Below the pieces are notes generated by a model. That model saw nothing but the letters and a program-made list of their open reading frames with translations. It was not told where the DNA came from and ran no database searches. A program made the translations under genes and the position numbers. From Porphyrobacter sp. (GTDB taxonomy: Bacteria > Pseudomonadota > Alphaproteobacteria > Sphingomonadales > Sphingomonadaceae), in contig JAKFWB010000269.1 of the NCBI GenBank assembly GCA_021732945.1, positions 1 through 6,251 on the forward strand: a stretch of 6,251 bases of DNA, given 5' to 3'. Numbering within the stretch: position 1 is the first letter of the stretch; each line of letters opens with the position of its first letter. Shown here piece by piece: positions 1 to 5,782 of the stretch.

Positions 1-46
1 CGGCATTCACCCGCGTGGTGGGTCAAGCATGATCGTCATCGAATAG
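1..46 (+). other. Possible 3' end of an upstream + strand gene (frame unresolved)
   Basis: Two + strand frames are open from the window edge and then stop. One reads AFTRVVGQA and ends at TGA 30-32; the other ends at TAG 44-46. Either could be the tail of a gene upstream of the TPR/SLOG protein. The ATG at 29-31 overlaps the first stop in the ATGA style of coupled genes, but it opens only a five-codon frame (MIVIE) ending at the TAG. With so few residues neither frame can be assigned to a family. Confidence 0.2.
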
Positions 47-61
47 TCTCAGGCCGCCCCC

Positions 62-1495
62 GTGCTCACCCCTCACGCCCAAATCCTGCGCCTTGCCCGT
101 TCCGGTTCGCCGGAGCGGGCTTGGGCTTTGATGGCGCAGCAGGGGCTGCTCGATTCCGATAATGATCCGCGCGCGCTCAGTTTGCAGGCGCGGCTTATCA
201 AGGATCGGGCCAAGCGCGCGGGCAAGGGGGCCGAGCAGGCGCGGCTGTTTGATCAATCTGCGCAGCTTTACGCCAAGGCGGCGGGCATTGCTGGTTCAAG
301 CTATCCGCTGATCAACGCCGCCTCGCTCTCGCTCTTTGCTGGCAAGCCCGCGCAGGCCCGGCGCTTTGCGCAAGATGTGCTCGATATGATTGCAGCCGAT
401 CCGATGGAGGGCGAAACCCCCTATTGGCGTGAGGCAACCCGGGCCGAGGCCTTGCTGCTGCTCGATCAGGAGGTCGAAGCGCGCGCCGCGCTGCGCAGGG
501 CGATTGCGCGCCAGCCGCATGCATGGGAGGATCATGCAGCCACCATCGCGCAATTCGCGCTGATCCTTGCTGAAAAGGGCTGGGATGCGGCGTGGCTCGA
601 TCCGCATCGGCCGCCGCCGAGCGTTCACTTCAGCGGGATCGCTGGCCTCGCCCCCGATGCGTCCGGCGTCGCGGCGGCGCTGGCGCAGTTCATCGCCAGC
701 GATCGGCCGGGCTTTGCTTACGGCGCGCTCGCCGCCGGGGCTGACCTGCTGTTTGCCGAAGCCTTCGTCGCCTGGCGCGATGCGGAATGCCCGGCGGCAG
801 AGCTGCACGTTGTGCTGCCCTATCCGGTCGATCAGTTTCGCCAGATCTCGGTCGCGGCGTTCGGTGACCACTGGACGGCGCGGTTTGATGCGGCGCTGGC
901 GCAGGCGACCAGCACTACGGTCTATGGGCTGGCCGATCCTTCGCTGCCGCTGGCGGTGGAATATGCCGATTGGGTCGCGATGGGGCGTGCGGTGCGCAAT
1001 GCGCAGGTGCTCGCCAGCCGGGCCTGCGCGGTGACCGTGGTCGGCGAGAGCGAGAGCCTGCGTCCGCAATTGGCATCGTGGCGCGCTGTCGGCCGTTCGC
1101 TGACGATCATCGAGGGGGTGCGGTCGGCGGGATCGAAGCGCAGTCCGGGCGTGACCGGCCAATCCTTGCAGACCGTGGTGTGGGCGGGTGAGGCGTCATG
1201 GTCGATGCACGCTGATCTTTTGGCCGCAGCGGATGAGGCGAGCCGCCTCGCCAGCGCTGGCGATGGCGCAGGGGCAGCGATTATCGTGGCGCCGTGTGAT
1301 CCGGATCAGCCCCCCGCGCCGCTGTTGCAGCACGCCGCCGCGCTCGCGGCGGTGGCGAACCCCGGCGCGGTGGTGTGCGATGAAGCCACGGCAATGGCGC
1401 TCGTCCACGCCGGGTGGGACGGCACGGTCGAAGAGCTGGGCGAACTGCCCCTGCCATCGGGCCGCGAGCCGATCTGGAGCGTGCTTCCGGCTTAG
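62..1495 (+). CDS. TPR/SLOG-like protein with a degenerate class III cyclase-like C-terminus
   Basis: Soluble protein of 477 residues with no signal peptide or membrane segment. Residues about 5-175 are Ala/Leu-rich helical hairpins of TPR type. Residues 220-330 resemble the SLOG-like Rossmann segment found in TPR proteins linked to adenylate/guanylate cyclases: GALAAGADLLFAEA (221-234), ELHVVLPYPVDQF (247-259), WTARFDAALAQA (271-282) and the AMGRAV helix (306-311). Residues 335-350 (ASWRAVGRSLTII) match the linker that usually precedes the cyclase domain. The last ~110 residues look like a shrunken cyclase domain: PGAVVCDEATA (434-444) and a final ELGELPLPSGREPIWSV parallel its typical end, but metal-binding Asp and transition-state Asn/Arg are not found. 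These comparisons are from memory of the family. The GTG start is chosen because an in-frame TAG lies at 44-46; the only Shine-Dalgarno hint is AGG at 51-53. A regulatory or sensory role is inference; the substrate or ligand is unknown. Confidence 0.8.
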   Translation: MLTPHAQILRLARSGSPERAWALMAQQGLLDSDNDPRALSLQARLIKDRAKRAGKGAEQARLFDQSAQLYAKAAGIAGSSYPLINAASLSLFAGKPAQARRFAQDVLDMIAADPMEGETPYWREATRAEALLLLDQEVEARAALRRAIARQPHAWEDHAATIAQFALILAEKGWDAAWLDPHRPPPSVHFSGIAGLAPDASGVAAALAQFIASDRPGFAYGALAAGADLLFAEAFVAWRDAECPAAELHVVLPYPVDQFRQISVAAFGDHWTARFDAALAQATSTTVYGLADPSLPLAVEYADWVAMGRAVRNAQVLASRACAVTVVGESESLRPQLASWRAVGRSLTIIEGVRSAGSKRSPGVTGQSLQTVVWAGEASWSMHADLLAAADEASRLASAGDGAGAAIIVAPCDPDQPPAPLLQHAAALAAVANPGAVVCDEATAMALVHAGWDGTVEELGELPLPSGREPIWSVLPA

Positions 1496-1505
1496 CGTCA
1501 GTGCC

Positions 1506-2159
1506 TTAGATAACCATATCCTCAAGCAGCTTGCGCGAGACGATGGTCAGCCGGTCCGCGTCGCGATGCACGATGCCGCGCCGCATCAGCCCGTTGATCG
1601 CGCGTGAGGCGGTTTCGCGCGTGGTCTGCGCCATCAGGCCAAGCGCGGCCACCACCGGCGGCGGTGCGATGGTATTGCTGTCGCCTGCCGCACTCAGCAA
1701 TTCGGCGCAGACCCGGCCGGTCGCCGACAGCGTGATGCGCGCCGCCATCCGGTCCAGCGCGGCGTGGTATTGCCGCGCAAGGATCATCGCCAACCCGCTG
1801 CCGATCCGCACTTCCTGCTGCACCAGCCGGGTGAGGCTGACCGAGGCAATTTCGAGCACGGCGATACGGTCACGCGCGATGACATCGGATACGAACACTC
1901 GCTCATGCGGCAGCGCGCCGAACAGCTCGCCCGGGCCGTGCGCCATCAGCAATTGCACTTGCCCATCGCCGCCGATCACCTGCAATTGCGCTTGCCCGGC
2001 GAGCACGATCCACACCTTCGCGCCCAGATCGCCCTGATGGATCAGCGTCTGGCCATGGGCGTAGGTCACGAAGGCCATGGCATCGTTGAGCCGCTCCGCC
2101 TCGGCCCCATTGCACGCAAAGAAGGATGCGAGCGCGGCCAGCCGTTCAGCCCGGTCCAT
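1506..2159 (-). CDS. Crp/Fnr-family transcriptional regulator
   Basis: Protein of 217 residues, normal length for the family. Residues about 10-115 form the cyclic-nucleotide-binding-type beta barrel (GQTLIHQGD at 36-44, VWIVLAGQAQL at 49-59, GELFGALP at 77-84). A long dimerisation helix follows (about 112-142), then a winged helix-turn-helix with recognition helix TTRETASRAINGLMRRGIV (179-197). In E. coli CRP the phosphate-binding cassette reads GE-L and later R-S; here the Glu position is Ala (A82) and no Arg aligns with the Arg, so canonical cAMP binding is doubtful. Only two Cys are present (C16, C151), which excludes an FNR-type iron-sulfur cluster. The ATG at 2159 is preferred over a TTG at 2177 because GGAG sits six bases before it. 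The gene lies 72 bases downstream of the acylase on the same strand. Its ligand and targets are unknown. Confidence 0.9.
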   Translation of the reverse strand: MDRAERLAALASFFACNGAEAERLNDAMAFVTYAHGQTLIHQGDLGAKVWIVLAGQAQLQVIGGDGQVQLLMAHGPGELFGALPHERVFVSDVIARDRIAVLEIASVSLTRLVQQEVRIGSGLAMILARQYHAALDRMAARITLSATGRVCAELLSAAGDSNTIAPPPVVAALGLMAQTTRETASRAINGLMRRGIVHRDADRLTIVSRKLLEDMVI

Positions 2160-2165
2160 CGGCGG

Positions 2166-2169
2166 CTCC
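2166..2169 (-). promoter_or_regulatory. Ribosome binding site of the Crp/Fnr gene
   Basis: On the - strand, GGAG stands six bases before ATG 2157-2159. This decides for that start over the TTG at 2175-2177, which has no purine-rich element at a suitable distance. The rest of the 2160-2231 gap shows no intrinsic terminator, so read-through from the acylase gene is possible. Confidence 0.6.
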
Positions 2170-2231
2170 GGCGGCAAATGGTGGCAAGCAGCGGTAATCC
2201 GCGGCGATAGCGATGAAGCGCATGACGGCGA

Positions 2232-4514
2232 TCACTCGGAAATCTTGCGCTTCTTGCTGATCGCTTCCGCGCGGATGGCCTTGGCGGCGAAGGGCAGGCG
2301 GTGCCACTGCTTGACCGCGTAGGCAGCCGTCTGATCGGCGAAGTGGGGCGAGGCCGGATCGGTCGACTGACTGTAGCTCAGGATCGCGTCCGCCACCGGG
2401 CCAGCATCATCGAAGCCGACGATCTGGATATAGCTTGTGCCATGCACCGGCGCCAAGGGGCCGCCCGGAATCCGCCGCGCTTCCTGCATATTGAGCACGC
2501 CCGCTTCGCCCGGCCCGCCGTGGATCGGGATGCGGCGTTCGCCCACGGGCCATTGCTGCACGCTGCCCCATGCGGCATCGGGCGCAACGCCTGCCGTATC
2601 GAGCTGGGCCACAGCCTCGCCCAAGGCGGCGAGCAGTTTTTCGCCCTTTGGCCCGTCAATCGCCAGCGCGCGCGGGGTGTTGACAGGATCAGCCGGATCG
2701 AACGGCACCTGCCACAGGCCCGCCATCCGCGCGACCTTGGGCCAGAACACCCGGAACAGCGCCGCGCCCCGGCTGTCCGTATCAAACCGGCGATCCCAAT
2801 CCGCCATCGCTGCGCAGCCGCGCGTCACGCTGTCGGATGGTTCAGCGGCCAGCGTGCACAGCACGGCGATCTCGCCCACCACCAGATCGGCGGCGAGGCT
2901 CTTGTTGCCGAAGGCCAGCGCCTTGGCGCGGGCGTGATCGACCTTGCCGTCCGCCAGCATCGCCTCGGTCTCGGTGAAGTTCGATCGGGTGCGCAAGGTT
3001 AGCTCGCTGGCATGCTTGCCAAGGATCGGCGACAGCGCAGGGTGCGGGCTGCGCGGATTGCTGAGCCAATAGGAATCGTTGGAATTGGTGAGGTAATCGC
3101 GCCGGATGGTTGCGGCCTGATCGCTCGCGGGCATCAGACCGGGCGCTGGCGTTCCGGCCGCTACATCCCAGTCGCACGCCGTCCGCGCGCCATCGAGCAG
3201 CGTGGCGAGTGAGGCGAACAGGCCGGAGATCGGGGTTGAGCAGGTCTTGATCTTGTCTGCCGAGACATTCGGCACCGCCGTCACATCGGCATGCAGCGCA
3301 TCGCCATTGCGGTCGGCTGCGATGGTGTTGACCCACGGGATGCCGAGCGTGTCACTGACTGCCGCCTTGATCTCTCCCACATTCTTCGCCTGCCCGATCC
3401 GTACCCAGGTATCGATCGCGCGGTTGTTGCCGCGGTTCGCATCCCTCATCGCAAAGGCCATTGCGGCGTTCCAGGTGATGCCCGATTCCGGTGCGACAAG
3501 CACCGGGCCGAACCGCGTCGAATAGAGCACGCGGGTGACGGCGGGGGTGCCATCGGGCATCGGCACGGTGACGCTGCGCGGCTCCATCGCCACGCTCTTC
3601 CCATCCACCAGATAGCGCGTGGGATCAGCGGGATCGATCGCCAGCTGGTACATGGTGAAGTGCCGCGCTGCGGTGACGGTGTGGGTCCAGGCGACATCGC
3701 GGTTGAAGCCCAGCGCCGGGATCGGCGTGCCAGCCAGCCCGACGCCCATCGCATCATACCCATCGGGGCCGGTGACATGCATCTGCCAGAACCGGTTTGG
3801 CCCGTGCCAGGGGAAGTGCGGGTTGCCGATCACCAGCCCGCGTCCGTCCGCCGTCGCATCGCCGCCGAACGCCCAGCCATTGCTGCCGAGCCCCAAGCCG
3901 CCGGGACGGGGGAGCGCGAGCGAGACTTTGGGCTGCGCAGGGCCGGGCGGGGCGGCATTGGCAATCCCGCCCGCCAGCGCGAGTGAGCTGGCTTGCAGCA
4001 CCAGCTTTTCGTTCAGCCGCAAGATGTCGTCCTGCGTGATGGCCCGCACCCAGGGCTTGCCCCGGCATTCGGCGGGAATGCCATCGGCCCCGGCATCTTT
4101 CAGGAACCGGTTATAGCCCGCGACATAGCCTTCGGACAGCAGCTGCGCGGCGGGCGACTGCGCCTTCGCGCCTTCGCGCAAGGCGGGCAGATCGATCATC
4201 GCGCGGAAGAATATGTCGGACGAAAGGTTGTCGACCTCCTGAAAGCCCAGCACTGCCTTGCCTTCTGGGCCGAAATGCAAGGAACGTGTCCCCGCCACCG
4301 TGGCGAATTCCTCCGCCAGCAGGCACAGGTTGTCCTCGGCATAGGCATAGGCGACGCCGTAGCCGACCCCTTGCCAGGTCCGCGCCTCGATATGCGGGAT
4401 GCCATAGGTGGTGCGAGTGATGCTGGCCTGATACCGCTTGCCCGCCGCCGCTTCGCTCACAGGAGTCAGAGCCAGCGCCGCGCAGCCGACTGCCCAGAGT
4501 GCCATCCGCATCAT
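2232..4514 (-). CDS. Secreted penicillin acylase-family Ntn-hydrolase, PvdQ/AHL-acylase-like
   Basis: Periplasmic N-terminal-nucleophile amidase of 760 residues that should cleave fatty acyl amides, such as N-acyl-homoserine lactones or acylated peptides. A signal peptide spans 1-24 (hydrophobic core, then SEAAA|G). The alpha chain and spacer run to about 210, where autoproteolysis at G210|S211 frees the nucleophile of the beta chain (motif GSNGWAFGG). Counting Ser211 as beta-1, His233 is beta-23 (NPHFPW), Val280 is beta-70 (just after WTHT) and Asn479 is beta-269 (TNSNDSYW). These are the catalytic and oxyanion positions known for Pseudomonas PvdQ, a 762-residue enzyme. The C-terminal VHGTSYIQIV and HFADQT segments are also typical. 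ATG 4514 is preferred over GTG 4532 because GGAG lies seven bases upstream. The gene is complete and appears intact. The exact substrate cannot be read from the sequence: signal quenching, lipopeptide deacylation and siderophore maturation are all known in the family. Confidence 0.93.
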   Translation of the reverse strand: MMRMALWAVGCAALALTPVSEAAAGKRYQASITRTTYGIPHIEARTWQGVGYGVAYAYAEDNLCLLAEEFATVAGTRSLHFGPEGKAVLGFQEVDNLSSDIFFRAMIDLPALREGAKAQSPAAQLLSEGYVAGYNRFLKDAGADGIPAECRGKPWVRAITQDDILRLNEKLVLQASSLALAGGIANAAPPGPAQPKVSLALPRPGGLGLGSNGWAFGGDATADGRGLVIGNPHFPWHGPNRFWQMHVTGPDGYDAMGVGLAGTPIPALGFNRDVAWTHTVTAARHFTMYQLAIDPADPTRYLVDGKSVAMEPRSVTVPMPDGTPAVTRVLYSTRFGPVLVAPESGITWNAAMAFAMRDANRGNNRAIDTWVRIGQAKNVGEIKAAVSDTLGIPWVNTIAADRNGDALHADVTAVPNVSADKIKTCSTPISGLFASLATLLDGARTACDWDVAAGTPAPGLMPASDQAATIRRDYLTNSNDSYWLSNPRSPHPALSPILGKHASELTLRTRSNFTETEAMLADGKVDHARAKALAFGNKSLAADLVVGEIAVLCTLAAEPSDSVTRGCAAMADWDRRFDTDSRGAALFRVFWPKVARMAGLWQVPFDPADPVNTPRALAIDGPKGEKLLAALGEAVAQLDTAGVAPDAAWGSVQQWPVGERRIPIHGGPGEAGVLNMQEARRIPGGPLAPVHGTSYIQIVGFDDAGPVADAILSYSQSTDPASPHFADQTAAYAVKQWHRLPFAAKAIRAEAISKKRKISE

Positions 4515-4521
4515 TATCGCT

Positions 4522-4525
4522 CTCC
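4522..4525 (-). promoter_or_regulatory. Ribosome binding site of the acylase gene
   Basis: On the - strand GGAG, within a GGGTGGGAGAG stretch, lies seven bases before ATG 4512-4514. A second ATG follows immediately (4509-4511), ten bases from the GGAG. The GTG at 4530-4532 lies upstream of this element, so it is unlikely to be the start. Confidence 0.6.
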
Positions 4526-4555
4526 CACCCACCGGTCATCAGCGTAGGCCGCGAC

Positions 4556-4582
4556 ACTATAAGGCGCACGGGCAAATGAAAA
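4556..4582 (-). promoter_or_regulatory. Candidate sigma-70-type promoter of the acylase gene
   Basis: On the - strand TATAGT (4556-4561) resembles a -10 box. TTTTCA (4577-4582) matches four of six -35 consensus bases, with a short 15-base spacer. The acylase needs its own promoter here because a strong terminator lies immediately upstream. The -35 element would overlap the T-tract of that terminator. The match is weak and rests on position as much as on sequence. Confidence 0.25.
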
Positions 4583-4612
4583 GGGACGCCCTGCCGCGTG
4601 GCAGAGCGTCCC
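4575..4612 (-). terminator. Intrinsic terminator of the porin gene
   Basis: Bases 4583-4589 (GGGACGC on +) pair with 4606-4612 (GCGTCCC). After one mismatch, 4591-4595 (CTGCC) pair with 4600-4604 (GGCAG) around a four-base loop at 4596-4599. On the - strand this GC-rich hairpin is followed at once by TTTTCATTT. It begins 28 bases after the porin stop codon. The + strand side has no T-tract, so it works for - strand transcripts only. Confidence 0.9.
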
Positions 4613-4640
4613 CTCCGGGTCGCAAGCTTTAATCAGGCGA

Positions 4641-5600
4641 TCAGAACGATGCAGTGACCGAGAACACCACGGTGGCATCCGAAATCGAATCCCCGTCAAG
4701 CGTGGCGAAGTTCGGACGGATCAGCGCCGCTTCGGCTTCCGAAATGTCGGTATCGACATAGGCGACCGTCAGCGTCAGGCCTGAAATCGGCACAATGTCT
4801 GCCCCGACCAGCCAGTCGAAATAGGTCCCGGTCGGCGCCACGCTGGTGCCGTTGGGGCCAAGGCCGGGGTTGCCGTCCGAATAGCCGAGGTGGGCCTTCA
4901 GAGTGATCGGCGCGCCGCTGATCCCGTAGGTCGCATCGCCCGACAGGTAGAGGTTGTCTTCCTTGTCACCCGGATCGGCCGGAGCGCCGACGGGGAAGGC
5001 ATTGCCCAGCGCTTCCTGCTGCGGCGCGTAGAACACGCCTGCCGTCAGCCCGACCGGGCCGACGCTGCCCGAAAGCTTGGCGTAAAGCTCGGCAAAGTCA
5101 GTGGTGTCGAGGCCGCTGGGATACATGTACCAGGTCAGACCGGCATCCAGCGTGCCTTCACCCACGGGAAGCTTGAAGCCAGCGTAGAGATCGAGTTCGG
5201 TGTTGGAGCCGCCAAAGGTGCCCCATCCGGCCAGGTTTGATCCCCAGGCACCGACGTAAAATCCGCTCGAATGGCTGACGGTGAGGCCTGCCTGTGCGGC
5301 GATGCCTTCATCCGACTGCGAAACGCCGCGGAAGCGGTAGTCGGAGGCGAGGGTGGCTGCGCCCGAGATGGTGATCGCCGGTGTGTCTTCAGCCTGATGG
5401 CTGGCGGTGGCGAGATCGATCGGCTCGATTGCGCGCAGGGCAACTGCGGCGTCGTCAGATACGGTGATTTCGGTGTCATCGATTTCGATGGCATCGGCTG
5501 AGCCAGCAACGGCGGTTTCCGTTTCGCTCGCGAAGGCGGGCGCGGAAAGACAGGCGATGAGAGCGACGGCCGAAGCAGCCGAGGCAAAACGAATGGACAT
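4641..5600 (-). CDS. TorF-family putative outer-membrane porin
   Basis: Outer-membrane beta-barrel of 319 residues. A signal peptide covers 1-24, with the cleavage site APAFA|SE. The barrel begins at about residue 76 with ITISGAATLASDYRFRGVSQ, the hallmark opening strand of the TorF/Gcw_chp family. Alternating amphipathic strands follow (GFYVGAWGSNL, TELDLYAGFKL, LDAGLTWYMYP, PVGLTAGVFYAP, FDWLVGADI, LTLTVAYVDTD). The protein ends in VTASF, with the terminal Phe used for outer-membrane insertion. Between signal peptide and barrel lies an unusual ~50-residue acidic segment (25-75) with 13 Asp/Glu and a single Arg. This makes the protein longer than the ~230-260 residues I recall as usual. GGAG at 5609-5612 stands eight bases before the ATG. 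It is transcribed alone: a terminator follows, and a 182-base intergenic region precedes it. Substrate unknown. Confidence 0.9.
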   Translation of the reverse strand: MSIRFASAASAVALIACLSAPAFASETETAVAGSADAIEIDDTEITVSDDAAVALRAIEPIDLATASHQAEDTPAITISGAATLASDYRFRGVSQSDEGIAAQAGLTVSHSSGFYVGAWGSNLAGWGTFGGSNTELDLYAGFKLPVGEGTLDAGLTWYMYPSGLDTTDFAELYAKLSGSVGPVGLTAGVFYAPQQEALGNAFPVGAPADPGDKEDNLYLSGDATYGISGAPITLKAHLGYSDGNPGLGPNGTSVAPTGTYFDWLVGADIVPISGLTLTVAYVDTDISEAEAALIRPNFATLDGDSISDATVVFSVTASF

Positions 5601-5608
5601 AAGGAACG

Positions 5609-5612
5609 CTCC
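5609..5612 (-). promoter_or_regulatory. Ribosome binding site of the porin gene
   Basis: On the - strand GGAG lies eight bases before ATG 5598-5600, in an otherwise unstructured ATGGAGCGTTCCTT context. No other Met or GTG start closer to the signal-peptide core has a comparable element. Confidence 0.6.
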
Positions 5613-5739
5613 ATAGAGAGGTTTGGATCGTTCCGCCTGCGTGCTGCACGGTGCCTCTGCTTATGGGTGGGCTACCATTACAACGCCCTATGCCGTGGCA
5701 GAATTCGCGCCTGCTGCACAAATGTTTTGCTGTGAGGGG

Positions 5740-5774
5740 TGCATGCATTGCATTTATTGCGTTGCAAACTTGCA
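5740..5774 (-). repeat. Cluster of TGCA motifs upstream of the porin gene
   Basis: Five TGCA tetramers fall within 35 bases. On the - strand, TGCAA occurs at 5770-5774, 5762-5766 and 5748-5752, followed by the palindrome TGCATGCA at 5740-5747. Short inverted repeats such as TTGC-N3-GCAA (5757-5767) are embedded. The segment is AT-richer than the flanking genes and lies about 140-175 bases before the porin start, where an operator could sit. Two further TGCA copies are at 5715-5718 and 5645-5648. No regulator can be named and no confident -35/-10 pair was found in 5613-5782, so this is an observation rather than a defined site. Confidence 0.35.
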
Positions 5775-5782
5775 TCACTGGT

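Noticed and set aside
296..1162. - strand frame of 288 codons opposite the TPR/SLOG gene
   Set aside because: Very Arg-rich with no recognisable motif, and fully antisense to a frame with family-like motifs.
2437..3002. Long + strand frames inside the acylase gene
   Set aside because: They are shadow frames of a high-GC gene: Arg/Ala/Pro-rich, with no family resemblance, while the - strand frame has a full catalytic signature.
4464..4514. Lipobox around Cys11 of the acylase signal peptide
   Set aside because: AVGC lacks the required Leu/Val at -3, and the hydrophobic core continues after the Cys to a normal Ala-x-Ala cleavage site, so a soluble periplasmic protein is more likely.
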